Source: G963674505 sp964575975
GTDB lineage: Bacteria > Desulfobacterota > Desulfobacteria > Desulfobacterales > SKZT01
Direction: 5' to 3'
Assembly (NCBI GenBank): GCA_964575975.1
Contig: CAZNTU010000005.1
Coordinates: forward strand, 1-64,000
DNA: 64,000 nucleotides
In this document: positions 41,251 through 53,000 of the stretch, in pieces
Layout of the letters: each line of letters begins with the position of its first letter
Position numbering within the stretch: the first letter of the stretch is position 1
Program-made: the position numbers and the translations under genes
Notes under the pieces: generated by a model
The model's database searches: none
Told to the model about the DNA's origin: nothing
The model's input: only the letters and a program-made list of their open reading frames with translations

Positions 41251-43959
41251 ATGGGACTCTACAATCTGGATAAGATCTTTTCGCCGAAATCCATAGCGGT
41301 GGTCGGCGCCAGCGAGAAGGCCGGGACCGTTGGAGAGGCCTTGATCAGGAACTTGGCCGGCGGGGGAACTTCGGCCGCGCTCTATCCGGTCAATCCGGGC
41401 TACAACGAAATCAAGGGGATGAAGGCCTTTCGTTCCATTTCCGACATCCGCAACGAAGTCGATCTCGCGGTGATCGCCACCCCCATTTCGACCGTGCCAA
41501 CCATCGCCAAGGAGTGCGTGGAAAACGGCGTGGGAGGAGCGATCGTCATATCCGCCGGGGGAAAGGAGATCGGCGAAAAAGGGCGCGACATCGAGAAGAG
41601 GATCGTGGAAATCTCCTACGAGGGTGGCTTGCGGATTGTAGGCCCCAACTGCCTGGGGGTGATGGTCCCCGGCAAAAGAATCAACGCCAGCTTCGCCTCC
41701 GACATGCCCCGGTACGGCAACTTGGCCTTCGTCTCCCAAAGCGGCGCCATTTGCACCGCCATCCTCGACCTCGCCTTCAAGGAACAGATCGGCTTCAGCC
41801 ACTTCGTGAGCATCGGCTCCATGATCGACGTCGATTTCGGTGACATGATCGATTATCTCGGAAACGATCCCCAGGCCAAGAGCATCCTTTTATACATAGA
41901 GAACCTGACGAATTTCCGAAAGTTCATGAGCGCCGCGAGGGCCGTCTCCCGAGTCAAGCCGATCGTCGTGCTGAAATCGGGACGAAGCGCGGCCGGGGCC
42001 AAGGCGGCCGCCTCACATACGGGGGCCATGGCCGGGGAGGATTCGATTTACGACGCCGCGTTCCAGCGCACGGGCGTCGTTCGCGTGGATACCATCCAGG
42101 AGCTTTTCGACTGCGCCGAACTGATGGCGAAACAGCCGCGCCCCACGGGTTCCAGACTGGGTATCATCACCAACGGCGGCGGCCCTGGCGTCATGGCCGT
42201 GGACGCCCTCGCCCGGTTCAATCTCGACCCGGTCCCCCTCGACAACGAAATCCTGGAACAATTGAACAAGGTCCTTCCGCCTTTCTGGAGCCACAACAAT
42301 CCCATCGACATCCTGGGAGACTCCCCTCCGTCACGGTTCGCCGAAACCATCGACATCTGCGTCAAAAGCAAGAAATTCGACGGTCTTCTGGTGATTCTGG
42401 CGCCGCAGGCCCTGTCCAAGCCGGTGGACGTCGCTCACAAGCTTATAGAAACCATGGAAGGGAAGAATTTTCCCGTGTTCGCCGTCTGGCTCGGGGGAAG
42501 GGACATGGCTCCGGGAATAGAGATTCTGAACAAGGCCGGCATTCCCACCTACGGCACTCCCGAAAGAGCGATCAGGGCGTTCCTCTACATGTTCGACTAT
42601 TCCAGGAACCTGGACCTTCTCAGCCAAATTCCTCCAAAACTCCACAAAAACCTCACTTTCGACAGGCAAACCGCCGAGGAAAAAATAAAGGGCAATTTGA
42701 AAAACGACGGCCGGTTTCTGGAAGAGACGGAATCCAAGGCCATCGTGTCCGCGTACGGCATTCCCGTGAACGAGACCAAAATCGCCGCCACCAAGGAAGA
42801 AGCCGTATACGTCGCCGACCGCATGGGCTATCCGGTGGTCTTGAAGGTCCTGTCGCCCGACATCAGCCACAAGACCGACGCCCAGGGCGTGCAGCTCGAC
42901 TTGATCGACGCCGGCCATGTCGCCGAAGCGTACGACAGGATCATGCAAGGGGCGAAAAACTACAATCCCGACGCCCGAGTAAACGGCGTGACAGTGCAAC
43001 CGCTGATCCTGCGCCCGGACCTGGAGCTTCTGGTGGGCGCCAAGAAAGACCCCAATTTCGGCCCCGTCGTTCTTTTCGGCATGGGCGGCATCTACACGGA
43101 AATATTCAAGGACCGCGCACTGGGACTCCCGCCCATGAACCGACTGATCGTCCAAAGAATGCTGGAGCAAACGCGCGTCTACAAAATGCTCAAAGGATAC
43201 AGGGGCCGTCGCGGAGTAGACATGGTGAAAATGGAAGAGCTGATTTTGAGACTGTCGCAGCTCATGGTCGATTTTCCGCAAATCAAGGAACTCGACATGA
43301 ACCCGGTGATCGTAAAGGACGGCGTGCCGTTCGCCATCGACGCCAGGATTCTTCTGGAGGAATCCGCCGTGCGGTCTCCCATGCATCTGGTGATCAGCCC
43401 GTACCCCGAACATTTCGAATCCAGGGAAAAAACGGAGAGCGGAATCGAGATTCTGATTCGACCGGTGAAACCCGAGGACGCGGACCTGTTTTGCGAGCTT
43501 TTCAACACGCTTTCCCCCACGAGCATCTATTACCGGTTTTTCAGGGCGATCAAGCAACTCACCCACGCCATGCTGGCACGCTTCACCCAGGTGGACTACG
43601 ACCGGGAGGTTTCCATGGTGGCGGTGCGGGACGAGGGCGACGGAGAAAAAATGTACGGCATCTCCCAAGTGTTCATCCATCCCGACGGCAAGCACGGCGA
43701 ATTTTCGATCCTGGTGGGCGATCCTTGGCACGGAAAGGGAATCGGCGCGAAACTCCTGGAGCACGTGCTGAAGATCAGCAAGCACCGAGGGCTGGAAAAC
43801 GTCTGGGGAACGGTGCTCAAGGAAAACATCAACATGCTGGCGCTCGGAAAAAAACTCGGGTTTTCCAGCAAGTGGTCCGGCAACGAACTGGAATGCGAAC
43901 TCAACATCGATCTGGAGAAGACCGAATTCGAGGACATCAAGGTGGGAGGAAAATTTTAA
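41251..43959 (+). CDS. ADP-forming acyl-CoA synthetase fused to GNAT acetyltransferase
   Basis: A 902-residue fusion. The first 700 residues form an NDP-forming acyl-CoA synthetase: CoA-binding domain (SIAVVGASEKAGTVGEAL), succinyl-CoA ligase-like domain with the phosphohistidine in ASHTGAMAGED, and ATP-grasp (GYPVVLKVLSPDISHKTDA, LELLVGAKKDPNFGPVVLFG). The last 160 residues are a GNAT domain (IRPVKPEDADLF, ILVGDPWHGKGIGAKLLEHV). This layout is that of Pat/PatZ-type protein lysine acetyltransferases; in PatZ the synthetase part is inactive. Here the phosphohistidine region appears intact, so synthetase activity is possible. It could regulate acyl-CoA metabolism by acetylation. ATG at 41251 is preceded by AGGAG at eleven bases. 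Confidence 0.9.
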   Translation: MGLYNLDKIFSPKSIAVVGASEKAGTVGEALIRNLAGGGTSAALYPVNPGYNEIKGMKAFRSISDIRNEVDLAVIATPISTVPTIAKECVENGVGGAIVISAGGKEIGEKGRDIEKRIVEISYEGGLRIVGPNCLGVMVPGKRINASFASDMPRYGNLAFVSQSGAICTAILDLAFKEQIGFSHFVSIGSMIDVDFGDMIDYLGNDPQAKSILLYIENLTNFRKFMSAARAVSRVKPIVVLKSGRSAAGAKAAASHTGAMAGEDSIYDAAFQRTGVVRVDTIQELFDCAELMAKQPRPTGSRLGIITNGGGPGVMAVDALARFNLDPVPLDNEILEQLNKVLPPFWSHNNPIDILGDSPPSRFAETIDICVKSKKFDGLLVILAPQALSKPVDVAHKLIETMEGKNFPVFAVWLGGRDMAPGIEILNKAGIPTYGTPERAIRAFLYMFDYSRNLDLLSQIPPKLHKNLTFDRQTAEEKIKGNLKNDGRFLEETESKAIVSAYGIPVNETKIAATKEEAVYVADRMGYPVVLKVLSPDISHKTDAQGVQLDLIDAGHVAEAYDRIMQGAKNYNPDARVNGVTVQPLILRPDLELLVGAKKDPNFGPVVLFGMGGIYTEIFKDRALGLPPMNRLIVQRMLEQTRVYKMLKGYRGRRGVDMVKMEELILRLSQLMVDFPQIKELDMNPVIVKDGVPFAIDARILLEESAVRSPMHLVISPYPEHFESREKTESGIEILIRPVKPEDADLFCELFNTLSPTSIYYRFFRAIKQLTHAMLARFTQVDYDREVSMVAVRDEGDGEKMYGISQVFIHPDGKHGEFSILVGDPWHGKGIGAKLLEHVLKISKHRGLENVWGTVLKENINMLALGKKLGFSSKWSGNELECELNIDLEKTEFEDIKVGGKF

Positions 43960-43977
43960 TAAGGCAGGAGGTATAGA

Positions 43978-45768
43978 ATGAAATACCCGTACGGAATAAG
44001 CGATTTCAACGCGCTTGTCTCCGAAGGCTATTATTATTGCGACCGCACGGACCGGATCGCCCAGCTGGAGGAGTTGGGAAAATACCTGCTCTTCATCCGG
44101 CCAAGGCGATTCGGAAAGAGCCTGCTTCTCTCCATGCTGAAAAACTATTACGACGCGGCGGCGAAAGAACGGTTCGTAAAGTTGTTTTCGCACCTGAAAA
44201 TCGGAAAGAAACCGACGAAGCTTCGCAACAAATACCTGATACTGCAATGGGATTTTTCCTGCGTCGATCCGACGGGAACGGCGGCGGAAATAAAGCAGGC
44301 CCTGCACGACCATGTCAACTCCTGCATAAAGGCTTTTCTCGTATTTTACGGAAACTATGTGAAAATCCCCGTCGATATCAACGAAACCAACGCGATCAGC
44401 TCCCTTCAGTCCCTGCTGGCCAGCGTCCAGGCGGCCGGGTACCCGCTTTATCTTCTCGTGGACGAATACGACAATTTCGCCAACGAAGTCATGACCGGAA
44501 TTGGAAACGAACGGGATGCCTACAAAGCCTTGACGCATGACAAGGGGCCGCTGAAAACCCTGTTCAAAGCCGTGAAATCCGCGGCCGGAGCGGGAACGAT
44601 AGACCGGATCTTCATCACAGGCGTGTCCCCCGTCGTCGTCAGCGACATCACCAGCGGATTCAATATCGCGGAAGACATCTTTCTCGATCCCGACTACAAC
44701 GATCTTTGCGGTTTCACCGAATCGGAGGTCGAAAAAATTTTGAAAGACGAAGCCGTCGACAGCGGGTTCGACGAAAACGAAACGAGAAACGCTCTTTCCA
44801 TGATGCGAGTCTATTACAACGGCTATACCTTCGCGCCCGGCTCGTAGCAAAGAATATACAATCCGACTCTGACAATCTACTTTATGAAAGCGTTCCAAAG
44901 GTTCCGGGAATTTCCCAGAAAAATGCTCGACGCCAATCTTTCGACGGACAATGCGAAACTGGAGTACACGGCGCAGGTCCCCGGAGGGCGTCAACTGATT
45001 CTCGAAATAACTCGCGGCAAGGAACCTGTAACGGTTAACGACATTGCCGACCGTTTCGGCACCCAAGACATGCTCTCCGACACGAGCAAGGATCAGGGGT
45101 TTTTAAAATCCTTCCTCTATTATTTCGGGGTGTTGACAATGACGGGGGTGACCGACGAGGGCAAGCTTGTTCTACAAGTCCCCAATATGGTCGTGCGGGG
45201 GCTCTACATTGATCGTATCCGCAAAATGCTGCTGCCTCGACCCGAAGAAAGGGATGACGGAAAATCCGCGGCGGAAAAATTGTACGCAAAGGGAAACATG
45301 ATTCCTTTGTGCGAATTCGTCGAACAACGCTATTTTCAAGTGTTCCACAATCCCGACTACAAATGGGCCAACGAACTGACGGTCAAAACCGCGTTCCTGA
45401 CCCTGCTATACAACGACATCCTGTATATAATGGATTCGGAACGCGAAGCCGGGAGAGGACGTGCCGATCTGACGATGCTAATCCGCCCCGACATGCGGAA
45501 GTTCGATCTGTTCGACGTGATTGTCGAGTTTAAATACGTGAAGCTTGGCAATGCGGGAATGACCGGGGAACGGGCGAGGAATCTGGCGCGGGAGGAACTG
45601 CAAGCCATCCCGGCGATGGTCTCGCAGATGAACGCGGCTTGCGAGCAGCTTGCCCGATACGGCGACGCTCTGGAAAAGAAATACGGAAATCTGCGTTTGC
45701 GAAGATACGCTGTCGTTTCCTTGGGTTTCGAACGAATTTGGTGGCGGGAATTTAGTGGAAAGCAATGA
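43978..45768 (+). pseudogene. AAA-ATPase-like / DUF1703 protein split by an in-frame TAG
   Basis: Read through one TAG (44845-44847), this gives a continuous protein of about 596 residues. The N-terminal part is an AAA-like domain (PYGISDFNALVSEGYYYCDRT, FIRPRRFGKSLLLSMLKNYY with a degenerate P-loop, LYLLVDEYDNF as Walker B). The C-terminal half is a PD-(D/E)XK-like DUF1703 domain (GRGRADLTMLI, FDVIVEFKY). Family members normally run through the break: FAPGS stop QRIYNP corresponds to the usual YNP junction, so the stop is a nonsense change. GGAGG precedes the ATG. A second start at 44884 lacks an AAA part. It may be a recently disabled gene; the family's cellular role is unknown. Confidence 0.75.
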
Positions 45769-45914
45769 AAAGACGAAAACTGCCCGTCGGTATTTCAGAC
45801 TTTGAAAAGCTGATCGACGGAAACTATTATTACGTCGCTAAAGCCTTGGATACTCCTCCCCTATCACGGACGGCTCGTAAAGATCGGGAAAATAGTACGG
45901 CAAGGCGTGGATAG
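45765..45914 (+). pseudogene. N-terminal stub of a second AAA/DUF1703 gene
   Basis: The ATG at 45765 overlaps the stop of the preceding gene (ATGA). The first 25 residues (KLPVGISDFEKLIDGNYYYV) match the family N-terminus seen in the upstream gene. Similarity stops abruptly near 45840, where sequence homologous to an antisense Fic-type gene begins. A tandem paralogue has thus been cut off, probably by recombination. Confidence 0.65.
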
Positions 45915-46282
45915 GCAGACTGATCGTCAACGGCGCCCGATGGCTTTCCGATTCCAGAAGCCCCTCCTCGACAAGTCAGCTCCTTCTCGGCGCGGACGTG
46001 CGCCACGCAGAGTTCCTGGGCGTATTTTCGCTCCGGGTCGCGGCTGAAATTTTGCTCCCGGGCCTTCTCGATGTCGGAGATGGTCTTTTTATGTCCTTCG
46101 ATCAGGTTGCTGTAATAACTGTTGATGAGGCGAAGCTTCTCGCCCAGGGCGGCGACGGTTTCCCCGGCGGCCCGTCCCTCGAAACCGGCCGACGCCGCGA
46201 TCACTTCCTGGGCCAGGTCCCGCAACGGCCCCATGTTTTTTGTTCCGGGCACGATCGGCGAAAGGTTGTATTTGGGTTCCAT
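45841..46282 (-). pseudogene. Fic-family protein remnant
   Basis: An N-terminal piece starting MEPKYNLSPIVPGTKN. It contains LGEKLRLINSYYSNLIEGHK, the Fic_N inhibitory-helix region typical of Fic/AMPylation proteins, then ISDIEKAREQNFSRDPERKY. After HVRAEKEL the frame shifts: in another frame the sequence continues as a plausible LLESESHRAPLTISLPIHA. No HPFxxGNGR catalytic motif remains anywhere in the window. It is a frameshifted, truncated gene whose 3' part has been replaced by the AAA stub. Confidence 0.6.
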
Positions 46283-46406
46283 ATGTTTTCCGCTTGAATG
46301 TCGGCCGGTTTCATGTCCGGTTCTTTATTTGGAAAAGACGCTTGGCTTTTGGTCTCGCACAGGTCGTCCGCGCAGTTAATAAAGGCAATATGAAAACGAA
46401 GTTCAC

Positions 46407-46691
46407 ATGGCAGCTTCTTTAAGCAATTGGCACCCGACTCTTCAGAAACTTTTCGCTCCCGGCATGTATGTCTATTCGTCCGCAGGCGACTCCGGCACGA
46501 ACTGCGAATCCTGGAGCGGCACCTCCATGGCAACCTCTCATGTCGCCGGGGCTTGGGCTCTCTTAAGGCAAAGCCCCCCGGAGGATGGTTCCATGCAGTG
46601 GGATGTCGGAGACTTTGCAACTGGAGAGGAGGCCGTCCGCGATGTCGCTGCCCGGATCGACCGCGACACCCCGGCCACTATTTTTTCCTGA
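46407..46691 (+). pseudogene. C-terminal fragment of a subtilisin-like protease
   Basis: The frame encodes FAPGMYVYSSAGDSGTNCE followed by SGTSMATSHVAGAWALL. This is the catalytic-serine block (GTSMA) of S8 peptidases. The catalytic Asp and His blocks are missing upstream. The ATG at 46407 has no ribosome site. It is a leftover from a subtilase gene or a mobile segment. It lies next to the broken Fic and AAA genes. Confidence 0.6.
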
Positions 46692-47021
46692 TAGCTCTCC
46701 TATGCGGTATCGGCTTCTTGTTCCGGCGTTGTCACTGAATTGTCTCTTGCGAAAACGCCGTTTATTGTGTATCAATAGCCTCTTGCAACGGGTTGTGCGC
46801 GCTCGGACAGAGAGATCGACCCTCGATGGAAGGTATTCAAATCGGAATTCGAAGAGTCCGGACGCGCCTGTGCATTTAAGTGTCTTCGGTTCCGGCCGAC
46901 TGGAAATTCCGTCTTCGCAGAAAGCGAATTGCCTCGCGAACGGATGTTAGAAAAATTGTAAATACGACGCAGTTCCGGGGAAACTCTTTTTTGTTCGGGT
47001 TTTCCCTCTTTTTTTAAATAT
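46692..47021. other. Gap before the PUFA-synthase-like gene
   Basis: A 330-base stretch between the protease fragment and the megasynthase. It has short overlapping frames but none supportable. The last 40 bases are T-rich with no Shine-Dalgarno sequence before the megasynthase ATG, so translation may start without one or from a slightly different codon. Promoter elements could not be assigned. Confidence 0.3.
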
Positions 47022-50000
47022 ATGTTCAAGAAAATTCCAATCGCCATAGTCGGAATGGGCGGCGTGTTTCCGGGCGCATTCGATGTCGCCTCTTTTTGGC
47101 GCAATATTCTGGACCGCGTCGATATGTCCCGGAAGGTCCCGCCCGGACGATGGATCGCTCCGCCCGAGGCCATGTACGACCCTGTTCCCATGCCGGACAA
47201 GACGTATTCCCTCAAAGCGTGCTTCGTCGAGGATTTCGTGGCGGATTTCCACGGTCTCCATATCGACGAAAGCTTTGCGAGACGACTCGATCCCCTTTAC
47301 CATCTGGTGCTCCACGCCGGACGCGACGCTTTCTTCGATTGCGGAACGGCGAACTTGGACAAAAATCGGACGGGCGTCGTTTTGGCGGCCATCGCGCTTC
47401 CGACGGACAGTTCCTCCAAGCTGACCAGGAAAATACTGGGAAGGACATTCGAAAACAGGCTTTTCAACGAAACCGAGCATGCATCCGTTTCGTACGAAGA
47501 AAGCCTTGCCGCCAGGGTGACCAGTTTTCCGGCCTCCCTGCTGGCGCATAGCTTGGGACTGGGAGGCGGGGCCTACACGCTGGACGCCGCCTGCGCGTCG
47601 TCTCTCTATTCGGTCAAGCTGGCCTGCGACGAGCTTCAGGCTTTCCGGGCCGACGCCATGCTGGCGGGAGGGGTTTCCAGGCCGGAGCAGCTTTATACGC
47701 AGGTGGGATTCAGCCAATTGAGGGCGTTGTCTCCCTCCGGCAAGTGCGCCGCCTTCGACAGGTCGGCCGACGGTCTCGTCGTGGGAGAGGGGGCGGGAAT
47801 CGTGGTTTTAAAACGCCTTGAGGACGCGATTCGGGACGGCGACCGGATTTATGCGATTGTTCGCGGCGCCGGTTTGTCCAACGACATGAGCGCGAACCTT
47901 CTGGCCCCCGACAGCGAAGGCCAGGTGCGGGCCATGAGACTGGCCTACGAGTCGGCCGGATGGTCTCCCTCGGACGTGGATCTGATCGAATGCCACGGAG
48001 CGGGCACGCCCGTGGGTGACGCGGCGGAACTCGCCAGCCTAAGCACTTTATGGCACGGAATCGAAGACGCGAAACCGGGCCAATGCGCGATCGGTTCCGT
48101 GAAATCCAACGTCGGCCATCTCTTGACCGGCGCCGGGGCCGCCGGGCTGATCAAGACCGTTCTCGCGATTTTCCATCGAAAGATTCCTCCCTCCGCCAAT
48201 TTCGAAAAGCCTTCGGAGGACAGTCCCCTGAACTCCGGACCGTTCAGGGTCCAAACCGAAGCCGTCGAATGGGAGAGAAGATCGAAGACCGCTCCCAGGC
48301 GCGCCGCCGTGAGCGCCTTCGGATTCGGCGGCATTAACGGACACTTGCTGTTGGAAGAGCACATCCCCTCTTCCTCGCTTCCGGAAAAACACGAGATTTC
48401 CCTCGAATCCTCGGAAAAGGATGTTCCTTCTATCGCGGTAGTGGGAATGGCGGTCCGCTTCGGCGGAATCGAATCGCTCGAAAAATTCCAGGAACGAATT
48501 TTCAAGGGCGAATCGCCATTTCGAACCAGACCGAAAGATCGATGGCACGGAGCGGAAGAAATCGTAAAGGCGATCACTGGGAGCGATTTGCATGGCGCGT
48601 ATCTTGACGGCCTCGAAATGTTCCCCGGCGACTTTCGCATACCCCCCAACGAAATCGCGGATATACTGCCGCAGCAGTTGCTGATGCTGCGGGTTGCAGC
48701 CCAGGCGCTGACCGACGCAGGCATGCCTTCGAGAAAAATGCGCGCGAAGACGAGCGCGGTGATCGGCATATCATTCGACTACGAAGCCACCAATTTCCAC
48801 GCTCGGTGGAATATGTACAACGAAATCGAACGGTACAAATCCAAGGCCGGTCTTCGCCTGGACAAGCAGCGAACCGAGGAATGGCTGGAAAGCCTGAGAG
48901 ACGAAACGGGACTTCCTCTAACCGCCGTTCGAACCTTGGGCGCCTTGGGAGGAATCGTCGCCAGCAGGGTCGCGAAGGAATTCGGGTTCGGCGGTCCCTG
49001 TTTCGTGGTCTCCCAGGAAGAGGCCGCCGGTGTGAGAGCGCTCGAAATCGGAGCGCGCTCGCTTCAGAGATTCGAGACGGATTCCGTGCTGGTCGGTGCG
49101 GTGGATCTCGCATGCGACGCGCGCAACATAGCGGCGGCACACCGTGTCGCGCCCTGGTCCCGCAAAAAAGACGTGTTCGCGTTCGACCGTCGGGCCGACG
49201 GTTCTCTTCCCGGCGAAGGGGCGGTCGCGTTGATCCTCAAGCGCTACGAGGACGCATTGAAAGACGGCGACCGGATATACGCCGTCGTCAGAGGCATGGG
49301 AGCCTCCAGCGGGACCGTCGATTCGAGTTCGGCCGTCGAGACTTGCCTCTCCTCGCTCAAACGGGCTTTCGCCGACGCGAAAGTTTCCCCCGGTTCGGTC
49401 GGCCATTTCGAAACCTTGGGCTCCGGAGAACCATCTGCGGACGATACCGAGGCCGCGGCTATCCATACCTTTTTTAATAAGAGGCGATTGCATGAAAAAT
49501 GCGCACTGGGAGCGACCGTCCCCAACATAGGAAACGCCGGGTCCGCGTCGGGACTCGCGGCAGTCGCCAAAACCTGCCTCTGTCTGTACCAGCAAATAAT
49601 TCCTCCGCTGAGGAATTTCGAATCTCCGGCTTTTCGTTCTTGGTCCCGGAGCGCGTTTCATATCCCCGCTTTCGCGCAGTATTGGAGCGCAAACCGGCAG
49701 GACGGCCCTCGGAGGGCCTGCGCGGGAATAACTACCCGCGACGGCGGCTGTGCGCACGTCGTGCTCGAGAGCTTCGACCCCGCTGAAAACGACGACAGCG
49801 TATCTTCGATTCCGCCCAAAACGCTCGGAGAACGAAAACGACCGGCCGGATACAAGGACGCGGGCCTGTTTTGCATCGGGGCGAACGACAAAAGCGCACT
49901 TCTGCGAAAGTTGGCCGCTTTGAAGAAAACCGCCGAACACGATTTCGACGACGACGCTCCTTTTGAAAAGCACGCGCGCAGATGGTTCGAAACCGAACCT

Positions 50001-53000
50001 CTCGACCCGGAAGCGCCCCGCGCCGTCTGCCTTTTAGCCAGAAGCCGGGAACAGCTTGCACATGCGGCGGAGTCGGCCGTTCAAGCGGTCCGAGGAAACC
50101 GGAAACGCGAATTCAACGGAAGAAACTTCGTGGCGTACAATCCGGAGCCTTTCGGACCTTCGGCGCGGATCGCGTTCCTGTTTCCCGGTTCCGGAAACCA
50201 CTTTTTGGGGATGGGACGCGAAATCGGGGTGCAATGGCCCGAAATTTACCGCGATCTAGACCGAAAAACAGAGGAACTCAAGACCCAGCTGATTCCCCAT
50301 TGCTTCGTTCCCTGGAGGACCTCGTGGGAAAGCGGATGGCGGGAGGATGCGCAACGTTTCATCGCATCGGATGTTCTCCACATGATATTCGGGCAGGTCG
50401 TGCATGGCGGAGTCATGTCGAACCTGGCACGTTCCTTCGGCGTGGAACCGTCTTCGGTGATCGGCTACAGCCTGGGGGAATCCGCAGGTCTCTTCGCTTT
50501 GGGAGCATGGCCCGACCGGGGCGGAATGCTTTCCCGCATGCGCGAAACCGACCTTTTTTCGATTCAGCTCGCCGGCCCTTGCCGGTCCGCCCGCAAGGCC
50601 TGGAACATCGGCGAAGGCGAACCGTTCCAATGGAGCGCCGCAGTAGTCAACCAACCGGCGGAAAACGTGCGGAAAGCCATTTCGAACATCCCCCGCGCAA
50701 GGCTTCTGATTGTGAACACGCCCGACGAGTGCGTCATTGGAGGACAAAAGGAAGCGGTTGACGAAACGATAAAGAAGTTCGGGTGCGACGCCTTTTTCCT
50801 CGACGGCGTCGTCACGGTCCACTGCGACGCGGCTGCCCCGTCCGCCGAAGCCTATAGGAAACTCCATTTGTTTCCGACCACTCCTGTGGAAAACGTTCGA
50901 TTCTACAGTTGCGCCAACGAGGGCCCATACGATCTTACAAAGGACAAAGCGGCCGAATCGATACTCAAACAGGCGCTTTACGGGTTCGATTTTCCAAAGA
51001 CCGTCCAGCGAGCGTACGAAGACGGCATCCGCTTGTTCCTGGAAATGGGTCCGCATTCATCCTGCACCCGGATGATCAAAACCATCTTGAAGGACAAGCC
51101 CCACCTGGCCGTTTCGGCCTCGTCGAGGGGCGAGGACGAATACGTTGCCGTTCTCAAGTTTCTGGGCTCTCTCGTCGCCGAAAGAGTTCCGGTGAAGCTC
51201 GAAAGGCTTTACGGTCGCGAGGCGTACGCGTACGAACTGGACGAAGCAAAGAATGCGGACGAGAGGACCGCGATCTTCGTACCGGCGGGAGGAAGATCGC
51301 CTCGACCCGCACTCCCCGATTTCAACGTCGAGTCAGAACCCGAAATCGAAACCGTCTCCTTCGCCGCGCCGGAAACCGTCCTTCCCGAAGAACCCCCTGC
51401 GCGAAACGGAAAGGAAGCCGCTTCCTTTTTCGTGGAATCGACATCCATCGGCGAACGCGAAGATTCCGTCCATGGCCTCTATTCGGAATTCATTCTCTCC
51501 CTGAAACAATCCACCGACGAAACGGCGAAAATCCATCGGGATTTTCTGCGATTTTCCGAAGACGCGACAAAAGCGTACGCGGATATCTTCCGGCTTCAAA
51601 CCAAGTTGCTGGAAGCTTTGATCGAAGCGGGCGGTTCGCTTGACAATCCCCCTGCCACGCGTCCTTCCGCCGAGGGAGGATATCTTTCCGAACTCGACAT
51701 CTCGCACCTCGTCCCGTCGAAAGCCGTGCCCGCCTTCGACAGGGACATGTGCATGGAATTCGCCGTCGGCTCTCTCGAAAAGGTGCTGGGCCCCGAATTC
51801 GCCGTCGTGGATACGTACAAAGCGAGAGTGCGCCTTCCGGACGAACCTCTGATGCTGGTGGACCGTATTTTGTCCGTGGAGGGCGAAAAGGGCTCCATGA
51901 CCTCCGGAAAAGTAATCACCGAGCACGACGTCTTGCCCGGCGCTTGGTACTTGGACGGCGACCGCGCGCCGGTCTGCATTTCGGTCGAGGCGGGCCAGGC
52001 GGACCTCTTTCTGTGTTCCTACCTGGGCATAGACCTGAAAGTGAAGGGCGAGAGAACCTACCGCCTTTTGGACGCCAAGGTCCGGTTCCACCGGGGGCTT
52101 CCCCGGCCGGGAGACGCGATTCGCTACGATATAGGGATCGAAAAATTCGTCAGACAGGGAGAAACATACCTTTTCTTTTTCCATTTCGAAGGCTACATTG
52201 GAGACGAGCATCTGATTACCATGACCGACGGGTGCGCCGGATTTTTTACCGAAGAGGAGATTCGAAATTCGGGCGGCATCGTTTTGAAAAGGAAGGAAAC
52301 CGAACCTGCGCCCGGAAAAGTCTCTCCGGCCTATCGCCCCTTGGCCGGCTTCGACGGACGTCCCGAGAGCTACGACGACGAACGGGTGGACGCTCTCAGG
52401 CGGGGCGATTTGGAAAAATGCTTCGGAGCGCGGTTCGCGGGCGTGAAACTTGCGCGGTCGCTCTGGCTTCCCGGCGGAAGGATGAGGCTTATCCATCGCG
52501 TCTTGCAGCTCGATCCCAAGGGTGGACGTTACGGTCTCGGAATCATCAGGGCCGAGGCGGACATTCGTCCGGACGACTGGTTCCTGACCTGCCATTTCAT
52601 GGACGACATGGTCATGCCGGGCACGCTCATGTACGAATGTTGCGCCCACGCGCTCAGGGTGCTTCTCCAGAGGATTGGCTGGGCCACGGACAAGCCGGGG
52701 GTCTGCTACGAACCCCTCGTCGGAATTCCCAGTATTTTGAAATGCCGGGGACCCGTCACGACGAAAACCCGTCGGGTGATCTACGAAGCGTACCTGAAGG
52801 AAATCGGATACGCGCCGGAACCCTACGTGATCGCCGACGCTCTCATGTACGGCGACGGGCATCCCATCGTTTTCTTCCAGGACATGAGCATGAAAATGAC
52901 CGGCGCCACCAAAGAGGATGTCGAAAAAAACTGGTTGAACAAGGACGCGGAGAATATACGAGGTCTTGCACAGAGAAAGCCTGTGCTGTACGACAGGGAC

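Noticed and set aside
44845..44847. TAG as pyrrolysine codon
   Set aside because: The position is a surface-like junction in an AAA/DUF1703 protein, not a known Pyl site, and no pyl genes or methylamine methyltransferases are present. A nonsense change is simpler.
46407..46691. Functional small protease
   Set aside because: Only the serine block is present; the Asp and His blocks and signal peptide are missing.
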